Below, piece after piece: positions 36,698-45,301 of a DNA stretch of 64,000 nucleotides. How positions within the stretch are numbered: position 1 is the first letter of the stretch; each line of letters opens with the position of its first letter. The DNA is taken from positions 62,001 through 126,000 of the forward strand of contig JADKJI010000009.1 of the NCBI GenBank assembly GCA_016721085.1. Direction: 5' to 3'. This stretch comes from Chitinophagaceae bacterium. Its GTDB lineage: Bacteria > Bacteroidota > Bacteroidia > Chitinophagales > Chitinophagaceae. A model generated the notes under the pieces. That model made no database searches and had not been told where the DNA came from. It saw nothing but the letters and a program-made list of their open reading frames with translations. A program made the position numbers and the translations under genes.

Positions 36698-37989
36698 TTA
36701 TGTGCGAAATCTGATTCAAAATCACCCTTAATCCGCTCTATGGAAGGATTGAAATATCCGAATTTCAGGTCGGGAAACTCTTCCCGGATGAGATCCATGA
36801 GTTGTTTTACACCAAGGAAATCGCCGGTATCAGTTTCTCCGATCTTACCCAAATACCAGTCGGGGTCAATATTGAAATTACGCCACTGTATAATCTTTAA
36901 TCCTGTGCTTCGTATTAATTCCCTCAAAGCCTCATACTCGGCTACACTATCCGTCATACCCGGGAATACGAAATAATTGATGCTCGTCCACCCACCGTAT
37001 GAATTCACAATCTTAAGGCTCTCTACTATATCTTCAAAGCTGTAATTATTCGGCCTGTAATAGGCATTATAAATATGGCTTCTGGCTGAATTCGTACTAA
37101 CACGAATACTATTTAGTCCGGCTTCGCATAATGCTTTAACAGCATCAGGCTTGGAGCCGTTTGTATTGATATTGATGCTTCCTTTGGAAGTATGTTTTCT
37201 GATTTCGATGATAGATTCCCTGATGGTTTCCCACATCAACAAGGGTTCTCCCTCGCATCCCTGACCGAAACTGATGATGGGGTAGGGAGCTGTTTCCAAA
37301 TGGGGAACGGTGAACTCAACAATCTCTTCGGCACTTGGCTTGAAGGTAAGTCGGTCTTGCGTTGATACTATACTTTCTTCCTGTGGTTGAAAGGATATGC
37401 AGCCAATGCAGTTGGCATTACAGGCAGGTGAAGAGGGGACAGGACATTCCCATCTTCCTAGGGCGAAATTCCTTGCCGCCGGACAATGATATGTGAGGCA
37501 GCAATTTTCCATCAGGTGTTTTACCAACCTGTTATGGGGATATGATTTTAATAGGTATTCGGTACCCGAGGCAATCTTGGTATCATCATAGCCGGCACAT
37601 TCCTGTCGGATATCTTGTTCTATTCTAACTGCGGGAACATAGAATTCATCGTTATACCATCCTGCTGCAGTGTAACAAAAGAGAGGTAGAGTAGGTGCGT
37701 CTTCTGCGGTTTCATATGCGGCCATATAAAGTCCGGTGTGGGCTGGAGGAATAAAAGCAGCCACTGCCCATCCTTTTTCGCACAAACGCATTTCGCCGGT
37801 AGAAACATCAATTCCAATACCTCTTCTTCCAGGAAGTTCATATAAAGAGCCACCATCTGGTAATTTGATCCAGTCTTCCATAGCAACAGGAACTGCATCC
37901 CATCCGCTTCTGCCTACAGCCAAGAGGCTACTGTCTTCGAAGATGTTTCCTTTGCCGTCGCTGTAGAGTAAGTATGGGGGGTGGTTCAT
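36694..37989 (-). CDS. Radical SAM protein of unknown function
   Basis: A 431-residue radical SAM protein. The cluster motif CX3CX2C is visible as CNANCIGC near residue 190, after an unusually long N-terminal region (about 1-180) with several further cysteines (CCLTYHCPAARNF). The SAM-binding GQGCEGEPLL and the NINTNGSKPDAV segment follow. The barrel is otherwise standard; no SPASM domain is obvious. The N-terminal half (GRSGWDAVPVAMEDWIKLPD) looks like a separate domain that reads its substrate. The reaction is unknown. Confidence 0.85.
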   Translation of the reverse strand: MNHPPYLLYSDGKGNIFEDSSLLAVGRSGWDAVPVAMEDWIKLPDGGSLYELPGRRGIGIDVSTGEMRLCEKGWAVAAFIPPAHTGLYMAAYETAEDAPTLPLFCYTAAGWYNDEFYVPAVRIEQDIRQECAGYDDTKIASGTEYLLKSYPHNRLVKHLMENCCLTYHCPAARNFALGRWECPVPSSPACNANCIGCISFQPQEESIVSTQDRLTFKPSAEEIVEFTVPHLETAPYPIISFGQGCEGEPLLMWETIRESIIEIRKHTSKGSININTNGSKPDAVKALCEAGLNSIRVSTNSARSHIYNAYYRPNNYSFEDIVESLKIVNSYGGWTSINYFVFPGMTDSVAEYEALRELIRSTGLKIIQWRNFNIDPDWYLGKIGETDTGDFLGVKQLMDLIREEFPDLKFGYFNPSIERIKGDFESDFAHN

Positions 37990-38458
37990 GTTGTTTGCTT
38001 GGTGCTGGATGCCTAAAGCATTTTTGCAAAAATAAGGATTAAGTGTGATGCTTTATGCTGAATGCTGGGTGCAAGGTGTTGTACGCTTTTTTTAGTCGAA
38101 CAACTTTTTGATAGCGGAAAATGGTTGTAAAGGGGTTGTATTTGGTTCTGATAAGTTGTAAAGAGGTTGTATAAGGTCTCCAACCTTATAAGGTTGGAGA
38201 CCTTATACAACCTACTCATGATACAACCCTCTTTTTTGATAAAGGTTTCGAATAATTTGCAAGTATTAATTACCTTAAAGAATCAGCACGTTTCTATAGA
38301 ATTTAGTCCAGGCTTGTTTTCCAGCTGATTGCTCTAACGCATTGCTATAATTTGAATAAATAAGAGGTTGATTACAATCTGGATTGTACAACACATTGTC
38401 AATAACAACAAAATTTGTGCAAGGTCTCCAACCTTATAAGGTTGGAGACCTTGCACAA
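37990..38458. repeat. Gap with two perfect family-F palindromes
   Basis: A 469-base gap between the radical SAM gene start and the stop of the next minus-strand gene. A perfect 50-bp palindrome lies at 38164-38213 and a perfect 44-bp palindrome at 38415-38458; both contain GGTCTCCAACCTTATAAGG at the centre but have different outer bases (GTATAAGG versus GTGCAAGG). GGTTGTA words repeat at 38100-38170, and GATGCTGG-type words at 37995-38075. The stretch 38220-38410 is AT-rich and I see nothing in it. The second palindrome touches the stop codon at 38459. Confidence 0.85.
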
Positions 38459-39064
38459 CTAAGGCCTCAATCCTAAATAATGAGACCTGAATTCCTGAAT
38501 ATTATCCAATTCCTCGAACTGAAGGTTTTGGAGGAGTTGGAATTCGAATGATCCATGATTGGAGGTGTGAATGATGATAGTATCGTAAGTGGCTTCAATG
38601 GAGTTTATCTGGGACCACAATAGGAATTTACTTTCGGGAAGGGAAGGTATATTGATACCTGTGTGGAATATTCCAACATATTCTTCTTTTGTCAGCTTTT
38701 TCTCGCAGTAAAACAGGTAAGAGCAGGCAAGAAATAGTGTAAGATGAGTGGCTCCTATTAGCCACTGGTCGTGAAGAAACATTTCAGAGGAGATGGTAAG
38801 GAAGAAAAGCCCTTCCACTATACGGAAGAAAAGGTTAACACGGGGTAGGTCGGTCAGGAGATTGCGAACTGCGAAAACCAATATGAATATATCGAGGGCA
38901 ATCAAAAGGAGACAAAACAAATAGATTGGGCTGGGATTTGGTTGCCGATAATGACTGAAAGCATGAATTACAATTAATAATCCAGCAATCAGGTGAAGCC
39001 AGCGACCATTACGTTTAAGATTTTGGAAGGCAGGGTGTATGACAGGTAGTGTAAGTGAATTCAT
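38459..39064 (-). CDS. Membrane protein of unknown function, PH-like C-terminus
   Basis: A 201-residue protein with four hydrophobic segments in the first 120 residues (about 22-38, 46-70, 80-95 and 98-117) and a soluble C-terminal part (about 125-201). That part resembles a bacterial PH-like domain (LLWSQINSIEATYDTIIIHT). The architecture is the same as in the next gene upstream (39127-39684). I do not recognise a named family. The two are separated by 62 bases on the same strand and are probably co-expressed with the arginase-family gene upstream. Confidence 0.65.
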   Translation of the reverse strand: MNSLTLPVIHPAFQNLKRNGRWLHLIAGLLIVIHAFSHYRQPNPSPIYLFCLLLIALDIFILVFAVRNLLTDLPRVNLFFRIVEGLFFLTISSEMFLHDQWLIGATHLTLFLACSYLFYCEKKLTKEEYVGIFHTGINIPSLPESKFLLWSQINSIEATYDTIIIHTSNHGSFEFQLLQNLQFEELDNIQEFRSHYLGLRP

Positions 39065-39126
39065 ACAGCAGGCTTTTGGTTATAAGCATGATGCAGAAGT
39101 GGAACTTTTCCATAAAACGTGGCCTG

Positions 39127-39684
39127 TTATTTTGAATAACTGGAAATGCATTGTCGGCAGAAATCATTGAACTCTTCTTCCTCGGCATCGTCGTCTTCAT
39201 CATCCTCCACCTCACGTTGCAGAATTCGGTTGGAGGCGAAGTCCATTGTTAGCAAACCGTCTTTCAGAATGATATTCGTGAACTGCATCCAGTTATACCG
39301 CTTTTTGAAAAGGGTATTCATTACAATTTCCTTTTCACTAAAACCTATTTCCACGGCATATTTGGCCTGATATTCCAGCAAGGCAAGCATTATGAAAGCA
39401 AAGCTGAGCCATTGGAAATATGGCATCTTCATCCATACCAGAGCGGCAATGAGTAAGGCCCTGCTATAATATACTTTTTTATGGTTTTTGCGGGATTGAT
39501 ATACGTTCCATGCCAGAACAGCAGCAATAAAGAATGAGCCAAATAGGTAGGCAATTCCCACTTCCTGAGATTTCACCATCTCTTCAATAAAGCAGATTAT
39601 TGATATAAATGAAAGCAGAAATCCGATTATATCCAGATAGCGGGTCTGCTGATTTTTGAGTGTTACAACGTAATTGTAAATCAT
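39127..39684 (-). CDS. Membrane protein of unknown function with acidic tail
   Basis: A 185-residue protein with about four hydrophobic segments (about 20-36, 45-60, 74-88 and 92-106), a PH-like soluble segment (EKEIVMNTLFKKRYNWMQFT) and a very acidic C-terminal stretch (EVEDDEDDDAEEEEFND) ending FCRQCISSYSK with a CxxC-like pair. It overlaps the stop of the arginase-family gene by four bases, so the two are translationally coupled. Function unknown. Confidence 0.68.
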   Translation of the reverse strand: MIYNYVVTLKNQQTRYLDIIGFLLSFISIICFIEEMVKSQEVGIAYLFGSFFIAAVLAWNVYQSRKNHKKVYYSRALLIAALVWMKMPYFQWLSFAFIMLALLEYQAKYAVEIGFSEKEIVMNTLFKKRYNWMQFTNIILKDGLLTMDFASNRILQREVEDDEDDDAEEEEFNDFCRQCISSYSK

Positions 39685-40733
39685 GAGATGGCTGGATTGC
39701 TTGCCACCAGCAAATTACATAACTTAAATAAAAGTCGGGCACCTACATTGGCATCCCAATCCATTTCAGTGAGACCAATTTCTGTAAGGTCGAAACCAAT
39801 GATGCGGCGACCGCTCTGGTGTATTCTTTTGAAGAGATAAAGCACCTGATCGGTGTCGAAACCTCCCTGAACCGGAGTTCCTGTACCGGGACAGAATCTA
39901 GGGTCAAGGCCATCTATATCGAAACTCAATAAAACCTTCTGTGGTAATTGTTCAATAATCTCGTCACATATTTGTCTCCAGGTAGTTCCTTCAAATTGCT
40001 TTTCTTTTATGTCTTTGTCAAAATAGGTAACAACCCGTCCATTACTGGCGTTGATAAAGTCCTGCTCTTCCTGACAGTAATCACGGATGCCCACCTGAAC
40101 CAATTTGCTGAGGTTGGGAATTTCCTGAAAGGCATTATACATGATGCTGGCGTGGCTATAAATAAACCCTTCGTAAGATTTTCTTAGGTCGCAATGGGCA
40201 TCAATCTGTAAGATTCCAAAAGGGCCTTCATGGTCGGCCATTGCTTTGAAATAGCCTAGAGGAGTACTATGATCACCACCTAAAATTACAAGTAATTTAT
40301 TTTTCTTAAGTATCTCAGTTGCTTTCTCGTATACCCAGTTATTTAAAATAACACTTCCTTCATTTATCTCCTTAAGTGATTTGCACATGAACTGGTTTTT
40401 GTTCACGTCTTCGCCTTTAGAAATATAATCGATATAGAGTTCTGCTTCTTTGCGCAAGTAGTCGCTTTTCATCAAAATCTTCCTGTCATGGTCCCTCATG
40501 AAATACCCTTGTTTCCATGTTTCGGGGTAATCGGCATCAAAGAGGTCTACTTGTAATGAAGCTTTATGAATGTGGTCGGCTGCTCTGGCTGTTCCTGCAT
40601 GAAAGCTGACTGTCACTTCCCAAGGTATGGGAAGGATAACTACGCGAGCATCCTCTTCAGGGAAGGGGAGTCCGAATATATTATTGTTAGGGTTGCTGGC
40701 GCTATTCGGATCGAACTGCGAAATGTCTGTCAT
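39681..40733 (-). CDS. Arginase/agmatinase family ureohydrolase (formimidoylglutamase-like)
   Basis: A 350-residue ureohydrolase. The binuclear manganese ligands are visible in VILGGDHSTPLGY, LQIDAHCDLR and LLSFDIDGLDPRF, with GFDLTEIGLTEMDWDANVGA at the end. Family members hydrolyse guanidino or formimidoyl groups (arginine, agmatine, formiminoglutamate). The neighbourhood has no hut or arginine genes to choose between them. An insertion between about residues 60 and 130 makes it longer than typical arginases (about 300). Confidence 0.88.
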   Translation of the reverse strand: MTDISQFDPNSASNPNNNIFGLPFPEEDARVVILPIPWEVTVSFHAGTARAADHIHKASLQVDLFDADYPETWKQGYFMRDHDRKILMKSDYLRKEAELYIDYISKGEDVNKNQFMCKSLKEINEGSVILNNWVYEKATEILKKNKLLVILGGDHSTPLGYFKAMADHEGPFGILQIDAHCDLRKSYEGFIYSHASIMYNAFQEIPNLSKLVQVGIRDYCQEEQDFINASNGRVVTYFDKDIKEKQFEGTTWRQICDEIIEQLPQKVLLSFDIDGLDPRFCPGTGTPVQGGFDTDQVLYLFKRIHQSGRRIIGFDLTEIGLTEMDWDANVGARLLFKLCNLLVASNPAIS

Positions 40734-40919
40734 GTTGAGGAATCGTTGAAAATGGGATGCAAGTTACTATTGTATATATAAGACTCAAAAAATTGTTGGC
40801 AGGTTGTTTGTCTATAACGTTATTGACGTATCTCATATTTCGAATCCCGGAAAATGGTGAAAATCAGGCCGTCGTTCCCGGTTTTTAGTCTAATTTTACA
40901 TCCTAATTTCAACGCTACT

Positions 40920-41339
40920 ATGAAAAAGACACATATTGCCCTCCTGGTTTGTATTGCTGCTGTAATCATGGTGTTATTGAGTTTCATGGGAGACCTCTCC
41001 ACTTATGAAACATTGGCCAGTGCCCGTCAGAAAGAAGGCAAAACGGTTACTGTTATTGCACAGCTCGACAAGAGCTATGAGAAGCCTATTGAATATGATG
41101 CTGCCAAGAACCCTAATCTGACACAGTTTTATGTGACTGATTCTTTGGGTAACAAAGCCAAGGTGATGTATTATTTCGAAAAGCCAATGGATATGGAAAA
41201 AAGTGCACGTATAGTGCTGAAAGGCAAGATGAAAGGAGATGTATTTGAAATAACACAGAAAGACGGAATTCTTATAAAATGCCCTTCAAAATACAAGGGA
41301 GACCCGAAAGCAGCCAGCAATAACCTCAGTCAAAATTAA
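40920..41339 (+). CDS. ccmE: Cytochrome c maturation protein CcmE, cysteine type
   Basis: A 139-residue heme chaperone. One N-terminal membrane anchor (about 6-23) is followed by an OB-fold domain. In most CcmE proteins a His in HXXXY binds heme covalently. Here the equivalent site reads CPSKY (Cys121, Tyr125), the CXXXY variant known from some other lineages. I start at ATG 40920 (MKKTHIALLV) instead of 40854, since that gives a normal membrane anchor. It is followed 8 bases later by ccmF, so it would hand heme to CcmF for attachment to apocytochrome c. Confidence 0.85.
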   Translation: MKKTHIALLVCIAAVIMVLLSFMGDLSTYETLASARQKEGKTVTVIAQLDKSYEKPIEYDAAKNPNLTQFYVTDSLGNKAKVMYYFEKPMDMEKSARIVLKGKMKGDVFEITQKDGILIKCPSKYKGDPKAASNNLSQN

Positions 41340-41347
41340 CTTGCCCG

Positions 41348-43771
41348 ATGAAGTATATTGGAGAACACCTTTTACCAGGTCAGTTTGGACAGTTTTTTCT
41401 TGTATTGTCCCTCGTAGCTTCCCTGGTAGCAATGATTGCCTATTTTAAATCAACTAATTCCCGCGATTTGGCGACTGCCGAAAGCTGGAAAAAGATTGGC
41501 CGTTTCAGTTTCGGGATAGACATATTCAGTGTCTTTGCCATATTCGGCATTATCTTCTTTATCATTTCCAACCACTATTTTGAATATTACTATTCCTGGA
41601 ACCATTCCGATAAATCACTGGAACCAAAATTCCTGCTGAGTAGTATTTGGGAAGGACAGGAGGGTAGTTTCTTGTTGTGGGCTTTTTGGCAAGCGGTTCT
41701 TGGGTTGATATTGATGAAGACGGCCAAAAAATGGGAAGCACCTGTAATGACGGTTATGAGTTTTGCGCAGGTTACTCTCGCTACCATGTTACTGGGGTTA
41801 TACATTTTCGATCTTAAGATTGGGAACAATCCTTTTATGTTAACCCGACATGCTTTCCAGGACTTGCCGGTATTTAACAGGGCCGATTATCTTTCATTGC
41901 CGAGGTTTCAGGATGGTAATGGGTTGAACCAGTTATTGCAGAACTACTGGATGGTAATCCATCCTCCGATATTGTTTCTTGGTTTCGCTTCAACAATTGT
42001 TCCTTTCGCATATGCCGTTGCGGGATTATGGAAAAAGGATTACAGTAGCTGGTCGAAAGATCTGTTGCCTTGGTCGCTTTTTTCTGCAGCCATACTTGGC
42101 CTGGGTATTATGATGGGAGCCAAATGGGCTTACGAATCATTGAACTTTGGTGGTTACTGGGCTTGGGATCCGGTAGAAAATGCTTCCCTTGTTCCATGGT
42201 TATTATTAGTAGCAGGCATACATACGAATATCATTTTTAACTCTACCGGTCATTCACTCAGGGCTACCTATCTCTTTTATATTTTGTCATTTTTGTTAGT
42301 TCTCTATTCCACTTACTTGACAAGAAGTGGAGACTTACAGGAGACATCAGTACATGCGTTTGTAAATGAAGGAATGAACTGGCAATTGCGTGCTTTTGTT
42401 TTCGTATTCCTGGTTCCTTCGCTGATTCTATTTGCTATAAGGTTTAAGGGTATTCCGAATATCCAGAAGGAAGAAAATACATGGTCGCGTGAGTTTTGGA
42501 TGTTTATCGGTTCTCTGGTTTTATTTCTTTCATCATTAGCCATCATTGTACCTACATCATTCCCCATATTCAATAAGGTTTTTGGTACTAATCTGGCAAT
42601 TGGGGCCGAGCCGGAGTTTGCCTATAACCGTATTCAAGTATTTGTAGCCATTATTATAGGTATACTGACTGCAGTTACACAATATCTGAAATACAAGAAC
42701 ACGGGCAAGGAGCAGGTGAGAAAGAAATTATTGTTGCCAACGGTTATTTCATTGGCAATAAGTGCTGCCATCAGCATTTTTGGAGGTATCACTTATGATA
42801 AGTTTGGAATCGGTTTCCTTATAGCCATACATGTAGCCATTTTTGCTTCTGTTTATTCTGTAGTAGCAAACGCTGGTTATATTTGGAGCGGATTGAATGG
42901 AAAATTGAAAGCTGCTGGTGCTTCGGTAGGACATATGGGATTTGCTTTATTTCTTATTGGGGTGCTTATATCTTCCGCCAAAAAGGAGGTGCTTTCTATT
43001 AATTATCTGAACCCACTAAACTTCGGTTCAGATGCAAAAGAGAAAGGTGTTGAGAACCTTACATTGTTCCAGGGAGTTAAGACAGATATGGGTAAATATT
43101 GGGCGACTTATGTAAGAGATACATCGGCTGAAAATGGCAAGTATATGTACTTCCATATTCTAATGGAAAGGAAAGATAATAAGGACTCATTTGTTTTATA
43201 TCCCGACCTGATCAAGAATACAAAAGGGCAGGAAGGTTTTTCAAATAATCCAGATTCTAGACATTATTTACACAAGGATATCTTTTCGTATATCAGCTAT
43301 GCCGACAAGATGCAGGAAGGGGAAGATACAGCTCAATACAAGAGTATAAATGTGAATGCGAAGGACACACTGTTCTACAGTGCTGGTTTTATGATATTGG
43401 ATTCTGTAGGGTTGAACCTTAGCAACGACAGGGCTCAGTTTACCCGTAATGATACTGCGGTTGTGGCCCGATTAACAGTTGTACCTTTTAACAGCAAGAA
43501 GAAAATAGTTGCGCATCCTTATCTACTGATTAAGAACAATGAGATTATTCAGGTGCCTGATACAATCATATCGCAGGGACTTGCTGTTAAGCTTAACCGA
43601 TTGAGTGATGGTAAAAGATTTGAAATGGGGGTGAAGGAATCGAATCGGTTAACTCCATTTGTAGCTTTAAAAGTGCTTCAGTTTCCCATGATCAATCTGG
43701 TTTGGATCGGTACTGTAATCATGATTTTTGGGTTTGTGATGAGTATGTTCCGCCGCATTAAACTACTGTAA
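41348..43771 (+). CDS. ccmF: Cytochrome c heme lyase subunit CcmF
   Basis: An 807-residue polytopic membrane protein with about 14 helices. The heme-handling WWD-type motif is seen in NFGGYWAWDPVENASLVPWL, with conserved histidines in WMVIHPPILFLGF. A large periplasmic region lies near the C-terminus (about residues 560-770) before a last helix. CcmF receives heme from CcmE and joins it to apocytochrome c. Only ccmE and ccmF are here; CcmA-D and thioredoxin-like partners are not in the window. Confidence 0.95.
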   Translation: MKYIGEHLLPGQFGQFFLVLSLVASLVAMIAYFKSTNSRDLATAESWKKIGRFSFGIDIFSVFAIFGIIFFIISNHYFEYYYSWNHSDKSLEPKFLLSSIWEGQEGSFLLWAFWQAVLGLILMKTAKKWEAPVMTVMSFAQVTLATMLLGLYIFDLKIGNNPFMLTRHAFQDLPVFNRADYLSLPRFQDGNGLNQLLQNYWMVIHPPILFLGFASTIVPFAYAVAGLWKKDYSSWSKDLLPWSLFSAAILGLGIMMGAKWAYESLNFGGYWAWDPVENASLVPWLLLVAGIHTNIIFNSTGHSLRATYLFYILSFLLVLYSTYLTRSGDLQETSVHAFVNEGMNWQLRAFVFVFLVPSLILFAIRFKGIPNIQKEENTWSREFWMFIGSLVLFLSSLAIIVPTSFPIFNKVFGTNLAIGAEPEFAYNRIQVFVAIIIGILTAVTQYLKYKNTGKEQVRKKLLLPTVISLAISAAISIFGGITYDKFGIGFLIAIHVAIFASVYSVVANAGYIWSGLNGKLKAAGASVGHMGFALFLIGVLISSAKKEVLSINYLNPLNFGSDAKEKGVENLTLFQGVKTDMGKYWATYVRDTSAENGKYMYFHILMERKDNKDSFVLYPDLIKNTKGQEGFSNNPDSRHYLHKDIFSYISYADKMQEGEDTAQYKSINVNAKDTLFYSAGFMILDSVGLNLSNDRAQFTRNDTAVVARLTVVPFNSKKKIVAHPYLLIKNNEIIQVPDTIISQGLAVKLNRLSDGKRFEMGVKESNRLTPFVALKVLQFPMINLVWIGTVIMIFGFVMSMFRRIKLL

Positions 43772-43876
43772 GCCAGGCAAGTCTGAATTTTCACGAATCC
43801 TTTGCAGCTGAAAGGGTTACTTTGATTGTCTATTTTGTATAATAGTTTAGGAACTATTTGTATTTTGACATCACCC

Positions 43877-44536
43877 ATGAAGCCAACTGGTAACATACTA
43901 TCTATACTTATCCTTTGTCTGAGCTTGTCCAGCACCTCTATGCTGCATGCACAGACGATACCAGATTCTGTTTTACAGAGGCTTCCCTTACCTGAATTAG
44001 GTCCCAACGATACTATTCCAGTTCCAGCACAGGTATATCAAAATAACGAGATTATCCCTTCTCAGATATTGGAATGGGCTTGGGTTTCGGCGCCTTATTC
44101 AAAAGCTTCTATGGCAAAGAGGGCGGAGTGGACAAGGCTCCGGAATGCCGTGTACGTAACCTATCCTTATGCCCGAAAAGCAGGTATCATTATTAATGAT
44201 ATTAATTCGAAGTTGAATGGTATTACCGATAAGGGGAAAAGGAAAAGCTATATAAAGACCAGAGAGAAAGAACTAAAGAAGGAGTTTGCCGATCCTTTAA
44301 CCCAATTATCAGTTTATCAGGGAAAGGTGCTAATGAAATTGATAAACCGTCAAACTGGAAACAATTGCTACGAACTAATCAGTGAATATAAGGGCAGCTT
44401 CTCTGCCCGTGTATGGCAAACCGTTGCCTTTTTCTTCAACAGTAATCTAAAGCAGCCCTACGAAGCAGAGGGAGATGATAAGCAGGTAGAAGAGATAGTG
44501 AAGGAGGTGGAGAGGATGTATGGGTATAGGGGCTAG
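43877..44536 (+). CDS. DUF4294 family secreted protein
   Basis: A 219-residue protein with a signal peptide (about 1-26, ending MLHAQ) and a helical C-terminal two-thirds. The family pattern is visible: WVSAPYSKASMAKRAEWTRL, VYVTYPYARKAG, then KREKELKKEF-like helices and ALMKLINRQTGNNCYELI-like sequence. DUF4294 proteins are confined to Bacteroidota and have no known function. I start at ATG 43877 rather than 43826 because it directly precedes the signal peptide. It ends in a family-E repeat. Confidence 0.85.
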   Translation: MKPTGNILSILILCLSLSSTSMLHAQTIPDSVLQRLPLPELGPNDTIPVPAQVYQNNEIIPSQILEWAWVSAPYSKASMAKRAEWTRLRNAVYVTYPYARKAGIIINDINSKLNGITDKGKRKSYIKTREKELKKEFADPLTQLSVYQGKVLMKLINRQTGNNCYELISEYKGSFSARVWQTVAFFFNSNLKQPYEAEGDDKQVEEIVKEVERMYGYRG

Positions 44537-44833
44537 AGGCTTAATGCTTGATGCTTTTTTGCCTAAGGCTGAAGGCTTAAAGCCCAGGGCTTAGTTCAGA
44601 GAACTGCCCAAGTATTCTTGTGATTTACGGTAGCTCCATTCGAAGTCTAAAACATTGTACGGATTACAAATTAAGCCTATGGCTTAAAGCCAAAAGCTTA
44701 AAGCTTAAAGCCCAGGGCTTAGTTCAGAGAACTGCCCAAGTATTCTTGTGATTTACGGTAGCTCCATTCGAAGTCTAAAACATTGTATGGATTACAAATT
44801 AAGCCTTAAGCCTTTAGCCTTTAGCTTAATACT
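44537..44833. repeat. Family-E repeat with tandem duplication
   Basis: Two direct copies of a 104-base unit (44575-44678 and 44703-44806), differing at about one position (TGTACGG versus TGTATGG), are flanked by GCCTAAGGC / AAGGCTTAAAGCC words that form inverted pairs. It starts at the DUF4294 stop codon and ends at the stop codon of the convergent rfaE2-like gene. The unit is a diverged relative of the element at 34866-35041. No gene is present. Confidence 0.9.
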
Positions 44834-45291
44834 TTAAAGCTTGCTTATCTTATTAACCAATCCCGTAGTCGAAAACCCCTCAACGATAGGATTTATTACA
44901 ACCCGCCCACCGTTAGCAATCACTTCTTTGGCGCCGGCAATTTGTTCTACTGTGTAATCTCCACCTTTTACAATTACATCGGGTAGGAGGCTCGTTATCA
45001 GTTGCAAAGGCGTGTCTTCTTCGAATAAAATAACAAGATCTACCATTGCCAGGGATGCAATTAATAAGGCCCTGGATTGTTCATCGTTAATTGGTCTTTG
45101 AGGTCCCTTCAATCGTTTCGTTGAGGCATCGCTGTTGAGACCTACAACGAGATAGTCGGCTTCAGCAGCTGCCTGACCAAGAGAAAAATATGGCCTCTGT
45201 GAAGTATATCGAAACAGCCATTGGTGAAGGCTACCTTTTTTCCAAGAGTTCGCCATTGCGCCAGTCTTTTCCTGGCTTCATCGGCTGTCAT
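44834..45291 (-). CDS. rfaE2: Heptose-1-phosphate adenylyltransferase (RfaE2/HldE-C-like), frameshifted
   Basis: A nucleotidyltransferase of about 152 residues that makes ADP-heptose for LPS core. The start MTADEARKRL lies at 45291. The signature VAFTNGCFDILHRGH is in the first frame, and FSLGQAAAEADYLVVGLNSD to the end is in the second. An AAAAA run (45184-45188, T on the coding strand) is one base short; restoring it joins the two parts. The length then matches the stand-alone RfaE domain II. The flippase-like gene ends 10 bases upstream, so both probably serve the outer membrane. Confidence 0.88.
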
Positions 45292-45301
45292 TATTTTTCC
45301 T

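Noticed and set aside
44537..44833. CRISPR array
   Set aside because: Only two long units of 104 bases separated by 24 bases of word repeats; no short repeat with unique spacers and no cas genes.
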